Source of the DNA: Actinomycetota bacterium | GTDB taxonomy: Bacteria; Actinomycetota; Acidimicrobiia; Acidimicrobiales; Ilumatobacteraceae | Direction: 5' to 3' | DNA: 64,000 nt | NCBI GenBank assembly: GCA_947454105.1 | Contig: CANGIP010000007.1 | Location: 59,663 to 123,662 of the forward strand | In this document: one piece after another, positions 1-7,615 of the stretch | How positions within the stretch are numbered: position 1 is the stretch's first letter | How the letters are laid out: every line of letters begins with the position of its first letter | The notes under the pieces: model-generated | Databases searched by the model: none | Told to the model about the DNA's origin: nothing | Seen by the model: the letters and a program-made list of their open reading frames with translations, nothing else | Position numbers and translations under genes: made by a program

Positions 1-1133
1 TCCGCGGTATGTTCGCCCAACTTAGGCGCAATCCAACGAGGCTCTCCTGGTGTTCCATGAAAATCTGCTGGCGACGCAATCATGGTGGTCGTGCCATATT
101 CGTCAGGCACTTCAATCAGACCACCAGCATGCCGTAGTTGTGGATCGGCCAATACTTCTTCGGCTGAATTCACCGGCGACCAAAACATGTCGGGTTCGGT
201 TGCGAAAATATCGGCCCATTCGTCGAGCGATTTGCCCGAGAAAGCTTCATCAAGAAGTGCAATCAATTCTTTGTGGTTGATCGCTCGTTGCAACGGAGTC
301 ACAAAACGCTCGTCTTCAATCCATTCAGGGTGTCCGGCAACGCGCGCTAACGGCGGCCAATGTCGTTCACCTTCAAGACCAACGACCCAGAACCACTTGC
401 CATCGCCTGCTTGATAGTTGTTCACCGACGGATTCATCATTTGAGTGCGTTGACCAATCATCGGATGCTGGCCCCAGCCCAACATCATGTTGAGATCAAA
501 CCCGATTGTGTACACACCTTGGCGCAGCAAGGACGACGACACCATTTGCCCAAGACCCGAACGTTCACGTTGATACAACGCCGCCGATATTGCGCCCGCA
601 AAAGTAACTCCAGTGGTGTGGTCGCCCATACCACCACGCTGAAAAGGAAGCGCTCCACCATCGGGAGTGAGCATGTGGGCAATTCCTGAACGGGCCCAAA
701 ACGCCGCGATGTCATAGCCAGGCCGGTTTGCATCTGGACCTTCGAGCCCATAGCCCGTGATTTGGCCGTACACCAACCGCGGATTACGAGCACTCACCGT
801 GTCGTAATCAAGACCCGCTCGCTTGAGCGCATCAACCCGCACGTTGGTCACAAAAACATCGGCTTGATCTAAGAGTTCAAGAGCGATCTCGCGGCCTTCT
901 GGAGTTGAAATATCAAGTGCTATTCCGCGCTTGTTGCGGTTATCAAGTTCGAACACCGGGTTGTTCGGCATATCGCCACCAAACATGCGTTGAAATGTTC
1001 GTGCGGGGTCTCCCGACAACGGTTCGATCTTGATGACATCGGCACCCCAGTCGCCCAGGACACCAGCAGCAGCCGGGCCGGCCACCCAAACACCCAACTC
1101 GACAACTTTGACTCCGTGCAGTGGACCAGACAT
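1..1133 (-). CDS. CaiB/BaiF (family III) CoA-transferase, 3' end cut by window edge
   Basis: About 377 residues are visible before the frame runs off the left edge, so the last residues are missing. The product starts MSGPLHGVKVVELGVWVAGP, the usual N-terminus of family III CoA-transferases, followed by the Rossmann-like stretch GADVIKIEP. A later segment, NRPGYDIAAFWARSG, carries the Asp that forms the mixed anhydride in this family. These enzymes move CoA between carboxylic acids, or act as racemases or lyases on CoA esters, in the cytoplasm. The substrate cannot be told from sequence; racemases such as Amacr are an alternative. The ATG at 1131-1133 is chosen because a TAGGGT -10 box ends 7 nt upstream, which suggests a leaderless mRNA. 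It reads away from the tRNA gene and stands alone here. Confidence 0.85.
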   Translation of the reverse strand, partial: MSGPLHGVKVVELGVWVAGPAAAGVLGDWGADVIKIEPLSGDPARTFQRMFGGDMPNNPVFELDNRNKRGIALDISTPEGREIALELLDQADVFVTNVRVDALKRAGLDYDTVSARNPRLVYGQITGYGLEGPDANRPGYDIAAFWARSGIAHMLTPDGGALPFQRGGMGDHTTGVTFAGAISAALYQRERSGLGQMVSSSLLRQGVYTIGFDLNMMLGWGQHPMIGQRTQMMNPSVNNYQAGDGKWFWVVGLEGERHWPPLARVAGHPEWIEDERFVTPLQRAINHKELIALLDEAFSGKSLDEWADIFATEPDMFWSPVNSAEEVLADPQLRHAGGLIEVPDEYGTTTMIASPADFHGTPGEPRWIAPKLGEHTA

Positions 1134-1140
1134 ACCTGCG

Positions 1141-1146
1141 ACCCTA
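1141..1146 (-). promoter_or_regulatory. -10 box TAGGGT of the CoA-transferase gene
   Basis: On the minus strand TAGGGT is followed by 7 nt and then the ATG at 1133. That spacing places transcription start at the A of the start codon, the leaderless arrangement common in actinobacteria. Confidence 0.5.
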
Positions 1147-1194
1147 GTTGCCGTCGCTCAAAGCGTACGGTTCGACAGTCTGTTAAGTCTCGGG

Positions 1195-1267
1195 TGGAGA
1201 TGAGGAGAATTGAACTCCTGGCCTCTACGATGCGAACGTAGCGCTCTGCCAACTGAGCTACACCCCC
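1195..1267 (-). tRNA. tRNA-Ala (anticodon CGC)
   Basis: The minus strand folds as a 73-nt cloverleaf. The acceptor stem GGGGGTG pairs with CATCTCC, the D arm contains AGCTCAGTTGG, the anticodon stem is CTACG/CGTAG around loop TTCGCAT (anticodon CGC), and the T arm is AGGAGTTCAATTCTCCT. The third acceptor pair is G-U, the main identity element for alanyl-tRNA synthetase, which supports the Ala call. Discriminator base is A and the 3' CCA is not fully encoded. It lies downstream of the GlpR-like gene on the same strand. Confidence 0.95.
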
Positions 1268-1306
1268 GAAGGTGTTTGAACTCTAGCGAGAGATTGCCGA
1301 CGAACG

Positions 1307-1801
1307 TCAGGCGGCACGAACCCAGTCACGACGATACGGCTGCTGTGAGCTCGGGTACCGACGCAATTGGGAAAGTTTGTAGCAATAGCCCGCCAACGAA
1401 ATGGCCGTCAAGACAAACACGTAGATGAAAAGATCACTCTTCGTTGTGAAGGCGATGAACGCTGAACCGAGGGTGACCAAGGCCAAAGCCACAAGAACGT
1501 TTTGACGACGCTGCTTGATGAGGTGCTGACGGCTGACATTTTGACGAACGATGCCACGTGTTGGAGTGGCGTGTGATGAGTGCATTGGACGTTGACGCCC
1601 TGGCGACGGGGCCAAGGGTCGAGCCATCGATCGCATCGGTGAACCGGGACGAATGGGCGCCGAACGCTGAAGAGTTGACAGTTGACGACGGAAGTCAACG
1701 ACTGATGAATTGGGGCGATTGACCTGACGGCCACGCAACAACGGCGGCACGAGAACGGCGGCCCAAGCGGCGACAACTACTAACAAAACGATGGTGCCCA
1801 T
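1307..1801 (-). CDS. GlpR-like membrane protein (putative gephyrin-like receptor)
   Basis: A 164-residue protein with an N-terminal membrane helix (about 3-22, ending VLVPPLLRGR), a basic Pro/Ser-rich middle containing SVVDFRRQLSTLQR, and two hydrophobic helices near residues 103-142. This topology, and its place near moeA and galU, match the actinobacterial membrane protein named GlpR (Rv0996 region in M. tuberculosis), which binds the MoeA-like protein Glp at the divisome in corynebacteria. Here moaC, moaA and moeA lie just upstream on the same strand. The start is supported by a strong Shine-Dalgarno sequence (GGGGAGGA) about 8 nt before the ATG. The acidic middle region seen in some relatives is absent. 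The role in division is inferred from synteny and topology only. Confidence 0.6.
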   Translation of the reverse strand: MGTIVLLVVVAAWAAVLVPPLLRGRQVNRPNSSVVDFRRQLSTLQRSAPIRPGSPMRSMARPLAPSPGRQRPMHSSHATPTRGIVRQNVSRQHLIKQRRQNVLVALALVTLGSAFIAFTTKSDLFIYVFVLTAISLAGYCYKLSQLRRYPSSQQPYRRDWVRAA

Positions 1802-2011
1802 GTCAACGTCCTCCCCTCAATCTTGAATCAGTTGTCTGGCTTTTGACTAACGATGTACTAGAAACTCTCAACCACCGAAGCGGTCACGGGTTACTAGGCA
1901 ACCCGCTTCATTACAGTTTTACAACATTCGTGACGAACGACGCAATATTAGGCGAACTTTGGGTGAACCGCATGGCATTGGGCGCATCGGTCGCTGAACC
2001 CTGAAATATCG
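1802..2011. other. Intergenic gap with imperfect hairpin
   Basis: No gene is visible. Positions 1877-1909 form a bulged hairpin (outer GAAGC/GCTTC, inner GGGTT/AACCC with a 7-nt loop). It could terminate moaC transcription or shape the leader of the GlpR-like gene; no clear T-run follows on the minus strand. Confidence 0.4.
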
Positions 2012-2530
2012 CTATTTCCCCTGTTCAGAGGCCCGTCGATACGTTCCCGAAGCCCCGCCCGTCTTCTCCCACAGGGCCAATTCGCCGATCACCATCGTCT
2101 TATCGATGGCTTTGCACATGTCATATATGGTCAAGGCCGCCACCGAACAGGCACAGAGGGCCTCCATTTCGACTCCAGTGCGCTCAAACACTTCAGCGTG
2201 AGCCTCAACCACTATGTGATCATCTGCTATCTCAAAGCTCACTGAGGTACTGGTCAGCATCACCGGGTGGCACAGCGGAATGAGGTCGGACGTTCGTTTG
2301 GCGGCCTGAATGCCGGCGATTCGGGCGACTGCCAAAACGTCGCCCTTTTTCAAATCTTGATTCGTCACTGCGGTAATCGTGTCTGTGCTCATAAAAATTT
2401 TGCAACGGGCGACCGCCCGGCGATGCGAGGGCTGCTTGGCACCCACGTCAACCATGCGCGCTTGGCCCTGTTGATCAAGATGCGTCAGCCCAGACTCGTG
2501 GGAACCAGAATTGTTTGAGCGCTCAGTCAC
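2012..2530 (-). CDS. moaC: Cyclic pyranopterin monophosphate synthase MoaC
   Basis: MoaC acts after MoaA in molybdopterin synthesis, giving cyclic pyranopterin monophosphate. The 172-residue product has the family signature LTHLDQQGQARMVDVGAK near the N-terminus, GDVLAVARIAGI, KRTSDLIPLCHP (catalytic His), TGVEMEALCACSVAALTIYD and the C-terminal KTGGASG. Length fits the family. An upstream TTG at 2551 would add seven residues. I prefer the GTG at 2530 because a TACTCT -10 box lies exactly 7 nt before it, the spacing seen at many starts in this window. It is separated by a convergent DUF2071 gene from moaA and moeA, so it is probably its own transcript. The usual ALTAVSVAALT reads ALCACSVAALT here, a conservative oddity. 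Confidence 0.93.
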   Translation of the reverse strand: MTERSNNSGSHESGLTHLDQQGQARMVDVGAKQPSHRRAVARCKIFMSTDTITAVTNQDLKKGDVLAVARIAGIQAAKRTSDLIPLCHPVMLTSTSVSFEIADDHIVVEAHAEVFERTGVEMEALCACSVAALTIYDMCKAIDKTMVIGELALWEKTGGASGTYRRASEQGK

Positions 2531-2537
2531 GTTCGTA

Positions 2538-2543
2538 AGAGTA
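2538..2543 (-). promoter_or_regulatory. -10 box TACTCT of moaC
   Basis: TACTCT on the minus strand, then 7 nt, then the GTG start at 2530. It supports a leaderless start inside the longer reading frame. Confidence 0.5.
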
Positions 2544-2597
2544 TCTGCCAATTGAGATTCAACGAGTCAGGAGTCACCTAGTTCCGACAAGACACCC

Positions 2598-3314
2598 GTG
2601 AACCTCATGCTCAACGATGGTGACATGAAGGTCATGACGCAACAGTGGCAGGACTTACTCTTTGCGCATTGGGCATACACGCCCGAAGTCGTCCAACGAC
2701 TCCTTCCAGAAGGAGTTGAACTCGACACTTTTGAAGGCAGCGCCTACGTAGGACTCGTGCCATTTAACATGCGCAACTTGCGACTGCGGGGTCTTCCGCC
2801 GATACCCACAACTTCGAACTTCGCTGAAGTCAATGTGCGCACGTACGTCACATCGCGAGGACGATCGGCAGTGTGGTTTTTCTCGCTTGACACGCAAAAA
2901 CTTCTTCCGACTTTGGTCGCACGTCTGGCTTTCAAACTTCCGTATTGCTACGGCAACGCCAGTGTCATGTTGACCGGACATGGCGAAGGCGCGATTTTGG
3001 CTAGCAATGTTGAACGCAAGTGGCCACACCACTCTGCATCAGCACTCGCTGTTCGCATTGGCGCGCCAGTTGAGCCCGGCCCCCTCGAGAAGTTTCTGAC
3101 ATCACGTTGGGGACTCGTCTCATCATCGCGAGGTAATCGGTTGTGGTACGGAGCAGTTGAACACGAACCGTGGCCGCTTCATCGGGCCGAGTTATTGCAT
3201 CTCGACGACAATCTCATCACCGCGGCAGGACTCCCCCGTCCAGAAGGCGAACCCCATTTGCTTTTCAGCCCCGGGGTTCACACCACCATTCACTCATTAG
3301 AAAAACTTGCCTGA
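2598..3314 (+). CDS. DUF2071 / YqjF-like protein
   Basis: A soluble protein of up to 238 residues. The segment LFAHWAYTPEVVQRLLPEGV followed by GSAYVGLVPFNMRNLRLRG and FAEVNVRTYV is the hallmark of the DUF2071 (YqjF-like) family, whose biochemical role is not established. The C-terminus also fits (a PHLLFSPGVHT stretch). The start is unsettled: GTG 2598, ATG 2607 and ATG 2625 are all in frame with no clear ribosome-binding site; the family alignment begins near the residue-16 region, so a start at 2625 is equally likely. It lies between divergent moaC and convergent moaA and may have nothing to do with molybdopterin. Its last five codons with the stop are duplicated in tandem at 3315-3329. 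Confidence 0.8.
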   Translation: MNLMLNDGDMKVMTQQWQDLLFAHWAYTPEVVQRLLPEGVELDTFEGSAYVGLVPFNMRNLRLRGLPPIPTTSNFAEVNVRTYVTSRGRSAVWFFSLDTQKLLPTLVARLAFKLPYCYGNASVMLTGHGEGAILASNVERKWPHHSASALAVRIGAPVEPGPLEKFLTSRWGLVSSSRGNRLWYGAVEHEPWPLHRAELLHLDDNLITAAGLPRPEGEPHLLFSPGVHTTIHSLEKLA

Positions 3315-3329
3315 GAAAAACTCGCCTGA
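3300..3329 (+). repeat. 15-bp tandem duplication across a stop codon
   Basis: Two units GAAAAACTTGCCTGA and GAAAAACTCGCCTGA, one mismatch apart. The first ends the DUF2071 gene; the second repeats its last codons and stop in the same frame. Confidence 0.8.
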
Positions 3330-3345
3330 ACAAGAATGAGTGAAA

Positions 3346-4386
3346 TCAGCCACCAATTTGCGACATTGACCGTTTGGGTCGAATGAAATTCACTTGGTTG
3401 ATCTGATGTCCCGCCCACTTTGTGCCGACAGCTCGTTCTACTTCTGCCGCGACTGCTGCGTCGTCAGCACCTGAGCGCATGAGATCTCGCAAATCGAATT
3501 CGGTTGTCGCAAACAAACAGGTCCTGAATTGACCATCGGCAGTGAGGCGCACGCGATCGCAATCTCCACAGAATGGTTTAGTCACGCTCGGAATAACACC
3601 GACGCTTCCCTTGCCGTCGAGATAGCGCCAGCGGTCGGCCGGAGCTGCGCCACGTGCTGGGATCAATTCAAGTGGATGAACTTTGGCAATCTGCTCAACG
3701 ATTTCATCTTGGCTGACAACTTTGTCGTTCAACCAATGACCTTCAGCATCAAGTGGCATGAATTCAATGAAACGCACTTCAACGCCCTTGGCTCGCCCGA
3801 ATTCGGCAAGGTCGAGAATTTCGTTGTCATTGACTCCACGTTCAACGACTGCGTTGATCTTGACGCTCGAAAAGCCCGCACCAATCGCCGCATCAATTCC
3901 GCCCAACACGCGCGGCAATTCGTCCCGTCGCGTCATCTGTTCAAACTTTGCTCGATCGAGTGTGTCGAGACTGATGTTCACTCGCGCAATTCCGGCCAAC
4001 TTCAACTCATCAACACAATTCGCCAACGTTGCGCCGTTGGTTGTGATGGCAAGATCGATCGGTTGACCCGCAAGCGGCGACGCCGAATCTTTCGGAACCG
4101 ACAATGCTGCAAGTTTGGCAACCAATACGGGCAAGTGGGCGCGCATGGTGGGCTCGCCACCCGTTAAACGAATTCCATCGACACCAAAATGTTCGACCAC
4201 GATGCGAGCTAAACGCTCAATTTCTTCGAAAGTTAGAACTTCAGTTTTAGGCAACCACACCATGCCTTCGGCCGGCATGCAATAGGTGCAGCGAAAATTG
4301 CAACGGTCAGTCACCGAGATCCGTAGATCGCGAATGGTTCGACCGTATGGGTCAACCAGATCTCGAACAGCAGTTGTTGATGACAT
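3346..4386 (-). CDS. moaA: GTP 3',8-cyclase MoaA
   Basis: A radical-SAM enzyme that converts GTP to the 3',8-cyclo intermediate, the first step of molybdopterin synthesis. The 346-residue product has the SAM cluster motif CNFRCTYC (Cys29, 33, 36), the glycine-rich TGGEPTMR, and a C-terminal second cluster motif CGDCDRVRLTADG followed by TCLF. It ends in the conserved GG. The frame extends upstream to 4554, but that part lies inside moeA and lacks MoaA sequence; the ATG at 4386, 4 nt after the moeA stop, gives the normal N-terminus (DPYGRTIRDLRISVTDRC). moeA and moaA therefore form one operon read leftwards. Cofactor customers in the window include the YdeP-type oxidoreductase. Confidence 0.95.
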   Translation of the reverse strand: MSSTTAVRDLVDPYGRTIRDLRISVTDRCNFRCTYCMPAEGMVWLPKTEVLTFEEIERLARIVVEHFGVDGIRLTGGEPTMRAHLPVLVAKLAALSVPKDSASPLAGQPIDLAITTNGATLANCVDELKLAGIARVNISLDTLDRAKFEQMTRRDELPRVLGGIDAAIGAGFSSVKINAVVERGVNDNEILDLAEFGRAKGVEVRFIEFMPLDAEGHWLNDKVVSQDEIVEQIAKVHPLELIPARGAAPADRWRYLDGKGSVGVIPSVTKPFCGDCDRVRLTADGQFRTCLFATTEFDLRDLMRSGADDAAVAAEVERAVGTKWAGHQINQVNFIRPKRSMSQIGG

Positions 4387-4390
4387 GGCT

Positions 4391-5683
4391 TCAGGATACG
4401 AGAAGGATGGTCGGGACCTCTCCCCCAGCCTCCACTCCGTTGCCGTCGGGAACCACTGCGATGGCGTTAGCCAAGGCCGAAGCCGCCAATTGATGACTTC
4501 CCTGCGAACGAACCGAGTCAATATGCAGTCGCCCGTCATTTTCAAAGTGAGCAATCACTCGCTGATAATGGACTTTGCCATCTGCAGAGCGGTTGATCGG
4601 GCTATCGGCGACAGCAGTGATCACGGGACGATCCCACGCTGACTCAGGGTGCCCAGCCATCTTGCGAATTGCGGGCCGAGCCAGTAACTCAAAACTCACT
4701 AACGAGCTCACGGGGTTGCCAGGCAGTCCAAAAACTGGCACGCGACGACTATCTGAAGATTGCAGAAGTCCAAAGGCAAATGGTTTTGCCGGCTTGATCG
4801 CAAGTTGCATCCAGTGCATTTCGGCAATGCGCGAAAGAACAGCCTTAACGACGTCGTAGTCACCCATGCTCACACCGCCGCTCGTCACAATCGCATCACA
4901 ATCATTGGCGGCCTGACGCAACACGGTTTCAAGGAGTGCTTCATCATCGCGAACAATTCCGTAATCAATTGCTTCTGCGCCAGATTGCGCCACGAGTCCC
5001 ATGAGCATCGTGCGATTACTTTCGCGAATCTGTCCGGGAGCCAAAACGCTTCCGTCATCAATGAGTTCATCACCCGTTGAAAGAACCGCCACGCGTACTC
5101 GCGGATACACCAACGGGTTCCGACAATTCACACTGGCCAAGACACCAGCGACCGATGGCCGAATCTCGGTACCAATGTCAAAAACCTTGTCCCCCACTTG
5201 AACATCATCGCCAGCTCGTCGTACTGCATCGCCCGAACGAACTTCTTTGAAAATCTGCACCAATTGAGAACCATCAAAGTTATGACGATCGCCGACAAAT
5301 TTTGTGTCTTCAACCATGACGACTGAATCGGCGCCGTCTGGCATAGGAGCACCAGTCATAATCCGAATCGCCGTTCCATTTTCGACTGGAATATTCGCTG
5401 GCGCACCGGCGGCAACTTCACCGATGACGCGCAATGAAATGTCGTGTGTTGAGTGAGCTCCAGAAGAATCCACGGCCCGCACTGCGTAACCATCAACTGC
5501 CGAATTGGCAAAGGGAGGAACATCTTCAGGCGATACCACATCTTGTGCCAACACATAACCGGTCGCCTGGTCGACGCTCACATTGATGGGAGCAGATTCA
5601 ACACAAGCCGACAGCACCAACTGTCGAGCATCAGCAATTGGGATCAATGATCCAGATGTATTTGCAGGATCTTTCGGCGACAC
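4391..5683 (-). CDS. moeA: Molybdopterin molybdenumtransferase MoeA / gephyrin-like Glp
   Basis: MoeA inserts molybdate into adenylated molybdopterin. The 430-residue product shows PPFANSAVDGYAVRA near the N-terminus, TGAPMPDGADSVVMVEDT, VAVLSTGDEL and TSGGVSMGDYD (the MPT-binding MoCF domain), and GLPGNPVSS. Length matches the family. The frame is open to 5797, but a TACGGT -10 box lies 7 nt before the GTG at 5683, and the extra residues look unlike MoeA, so 5683 is chosen. It heads a moeA-moaA operon. In corynebacteria the equivalent moeA paralogue beside galU (Glp) works in cell division with a membrane receptor; the GlpR-like gene at 1307-1801 makes that possible here. With moaA and moaC adjacent, a true biosynthetic role is equally likely. 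Confidence 0.93.
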   Translation of the reverse strand: MSPKDPANTSGSLIPIADARQLVLSACVESAPINVSVDQATGYVLAQDVVSPEDVPPFANSAVDGYAVRAVDSSGAHSTHDISLRVIGEVAAGAPANIPVENGTAIRIMTGAPMPDGADSVVMVEDTKFVGDRHNFDGSQLVQIFKEVRSGDAVRRAGDDVQVGDKVFDIGTEIRPSVAGVLASVNCRNPLVYPRVRVAVLSTGDELIDDGSVLAPGQIRESNRTMLMGLVAQSGAEAIDYGIVRDDEALLETVLRQAANDCDAIVTSGGVSMGDYDVVKAVLSRIAEMHWMQLAIKPAKPFAFGLLQSSDSRRVPVFGLPGNPVSSLVSFELLARPAIRKMAGHPESAWDRPVITAVADSPINRSADGKVHYQRVIAHFENDGRLHIDSVRSQGSHQLAASALANAIAVVPDGNGVEAGGEVPTILLVS

Positions 5684-5690
5684 ATCTATA

Positions 5691-5696
5691 ACCGTA
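5691..5696 (-). promoter_or_regulatory. -10 box TACGGT of moeA-moaA
   Basis: TACGGT, 7 nt, then GTG at 5683 on the minus strand. It decides the moeA start. Confidence 0.55.
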
Positions 5697-5782
5697 CAAG
5701 ACAGACGGGACAAGAGAGACGGCGCAAGACAAACACACATTTGATTGAGGCCAAGCCCACCATTGGGCGACCACGAGATCTC

Positions 5783-5788
5783 TACACT
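5783..5788 (+). promoter_or_regulatory. -10 box TACACT of the DUF1089 gene
   Basis: TACACT followed by 7 nt and the ATG at 5796; favours 5796 over the in-frame ATG at 5790, which would sit too close. Confidence 0.45.
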
Positions 5789-5795
5789 TATGCCC

Positions 5796-6365
5796 ATGAG
5801 CGCAGTGCCGAACCATGTCAGTCACTTGCCCCTTGAGGGCATGACTGCGATATGGCAGGGAGTCGCCGATGACCATACCGAGACCCTCACTCTGCATTTC
5901 GAAAACGAGTCATGGACTGTTAATAGTCAGATTTCTGGTCTCGATATCCAATATGTTTTGCGCTTCACCGCAACGTGGCAACTTCAGCAGATGCTGTTAT
6001 TCCGAGACCTCGATGAACCCGACTTGTGGCTAGCTAACGATGGTCGTGGCAAATGGGGCGAAGTTAACGGTGCGCAGATCCGCGACATCGGAGGTTGCAC
6101 CGATCTTGATGTTCGAGGAAGTTCTTTCAGCCGCGTGATGGCAATACGAAAACTGGCAATTGAAATTGGCGCGTCGTCAGTTGTTGATTCGGTTGTCGTT
6201 GACCCAGAAACTCTTGGTGTCACTCGTTCACGTTTGACCTATACCCGTCTTGCGTCACAGCTTTGGAGAGTTGAACGCGATGATGACCACGACGACCACG
6301 AAGTTGAAGTTGACACCTACGGATTACCGCTAGACATTTCGGGGCACTTCACACGCCTCAGTTAA
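5796..6365 (+). CDS. Putative glycolipid-binding protein (DUF1089)
   Basis: A 189-residue protein matching the DUF1089 pattern: a WQGV/TLTL start, LDIQYVLRFTATWQ, a DGRGKW..NG..... segment, GCTDLDVRGSSFSRVMAIRK, then LTYTRLASQLWRVE and a short C-terminus ending DISGHFTRLS. The family is described as putative glycolipid-binding; the ligand is unknown. No signal peptide or membrane helix is present. It is divergent from moeA and convergent with galU, whose stop lies 4 nt beyond, so it is probably monocistronic. A start at 5790 or 5745 is possible but less supported. Confidence 0.75.
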   Translation: MSAVPNHVSHLPLEGMTAIWQGVADDHTETLTLHFENESWTVNSQISGLDIQYVLRFTATWQLQQMLLFRDLDEPDLWLANDGRGKWGEVNGAQIRDIGGCTDLDVRGSSFSRVMAIRKLAIEIGASSVVDSVVVDPETLGVTRSRLTYTRLASQLWRVERDDDHDDHEVEVDTYGLPLDISGHFTRLS

Positions 6366-6368
6366 AAA

Positions 6369-7253
6369 TCAAATAACCGTTCGTAGCCAGGTTCGCAAAC
6401 CATCACCAAATTCGGCGTGTTCGAGACCTGCTTCAATGACTGCTTCAATCCAGCCGAGTGGATTACCGATATCGCGCCGACCAATTTGTGAAATCACTCC
6501 GTGCAAGGGTGCTCGTTCAGACTGAATGGACAGCGCATCGGTGAGTTGAATCTCTCCAGTTCCTCCTGGAGCCAAACCATCAAGCACATCAAATATGTCG
6601 GGGGTCAATGCATAGCGCCCAATAATTGCCAAGTCACTTGGTGCGTCGTCGACGTGGGGCTTTTCAACGACTTTCGCGATGGGCAATGACTCAACACCGT
6701 CGGTTTTAACCAACGGACCAACGGGGGTCACAATTCCGTAACGGAACAATTCTTCACGCGGCATGCGCTTCAATGCGACTGCGCCGACACCCGTTCTTTG
6801 TGTCAACGTTGCGAGATCATTCAACAGACTCGAATCTTCCATCAACTCATCGGGCAACATCACAAAAAATGGTTCCGAGCCAACCAAGTCTCGAGCGCAC
6901 GCAACAGCATGCCCCAGTCCGCGTGGCGCATCTTGGTAGGCGAAAGAAACTCGCACATCTTTGCCGTAACGCCGCAACTGTTCGGCCAGGGCACCTCGGC
7001 CTTGTTTTTCGAGACTGGCCTCAACTTCGGGCGCAGCCGCGAAATACTGCTCGATCGCTGGCTTAGTCCGACTTGTCACAATGACCACATGATCAACCCC
7101 AGCCCCAAGGGCTTCATCGACGATTATTTGCAGGGCCGGTCGCTCAAGAATGGGCAGCAACTCTTTGGGCACTGCTTTCGTGGCTGGCAGCATGCGGGTG
7201 CCTTGGCCAGCTGCTGGAACAACAGCCGTGCGGATGCGTGGGGGTAACGCCAT
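6369..7253 (-). CDS. galU: UTP-glucose-1-phosphate uridylyltransferase GalU
   Basis: Makes UDP-glucose for glycan and glycolipid synthesis. The 294-residue product has the nucleotide-binding signature VPAAGQGTRMLPATKAVPKE, an active-site VVEKPH lysine motif, and a GEIQLTDAL segment, all typical of bacterial GalU. Length is normal. A TAGAGT -10 box sits 6 nt before the ATG and overlaps the -10 box of the divergent fmdB-like gene. The neighbourhood fmdB/galU/moeA is shared with M. tuberculosis (Rv0991c-Rv0996), so galU, moeA and the membrane protein form a conserved actinobacterial locus. Confidence 0.95.
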   Translation of the reverse strand: MALPPRIRTAVVPAAGQGTRMLPATKAVPKELLPILERPALQIIVDEALGAGVDHVVIVTSRTKPAIEQYFAAAPEVEASLEKQGRGALAEQLRRYGKDVRVSFAYQDAPRGLGHAVACARDLVGSEPFFVMLPDELMEDSSLLNDLATLTQRTGVGAVALKRMPREELFRYGIVTPVGPLVKTDGVESLPIAKVVEKPHVDDAPSDLAIIGRYALTPDIFDVLDGLAPGGTGEIQLTDALSIQSERAPLHGVISQIGRRDIGNPLGWIEAVIEAGLEHAEFGDGLRTWLRTVI

Positions 7254-7259
7254 GCTCTG

Positions 7260-7269
7260 ACTCTAGACT
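7260..7269. promoter_or_regulatory. Overlapping back-to-back -10 boxes (galU / fmdB-like)
   Basis: The 10-bp sequence ACTCTAGACT contains TAGACT on the plus strand (7264-7269) and TAGAGT on the minus strand (7260-7265). The minus box is 6 nt from the galU ATG; the plus box would start a 16-nt leader for the gene at 7292. Confidence 0.55.
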
Positions 7270-7291
7270 TTGGAGTCCGGAGAACAGCCTT

Positions 7292-7615
7292 ATGCCTATT
7301 TACGTTTACAAATTCACCGATACTGGCGAGACCATCGAAGTCCACCAAGCATTTACCGACGACGCCCTCACCGAGTACCCGCACCCCTCAGACGGAACCG
7401 TCCGCGCTGTCAAGAAAGTCTTTCAGCCAGTTGGCGTCACATTCAAAGGTGGCGGGTTCTACAAAACCGATAGTCGTGGTGGTTCATCAAGCACCACGCC
7501 GTCGACAAGCACAACGGCAGCAAGCGATACTTCTTCAACTGCGACACCTGCAGCAGCCCCGGCGACACCGTCGCCATCGGCTACTCCGTCAAGTTCGCCC
7601 TCAACGCCAGCTTGA
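7292..7615 (+). CDS. FmdB/Ruc-family small protein lacking the zinc cysteines
   Basis: A 107-residue protein. Its first 60 residues align by eye with FmdB-type zinc ribbons and with mycobacterial Ruc (Rv0991c): MPIYVYKFTDTGETIEV, then HQAFTDDALTEYPHPSDG, then VGVTFKGGGFYKTDSRGG. The four cysteines that normally bind zinc are all replaced and the protein has no Cys at all. The tail (about 64-107) is a Ser/Thr/Pro/Ala-rich disordered stretch. Ruc is a redox-controlled disordered chaperone that works with Hsp70; without cysteines this copy cannot use that switch. The start is set by a GGAG ribosome-binding site 9 nt upstream. It is divergent from galU, as in mycobacteria, and its last 15 bp overlap the convergent uppP end. 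Confidence 0.8.
   Translation: MPIYVYKFTDTGETIEVHQAFTDDALTEYPHPSDGTVRAVKKVFQPVGVTFKGGGFYKTDSRGGSSSTTPSTSTTAASDTSSTATPAAAPATPSPSATPSSSPSTPA

Noticed and set aside
4387..4554. N-terminal extension of moaA
   Set aside because: Overlaps moeA and has no MoaA sequence; MoaA starts 4 nt after the moeA stop.
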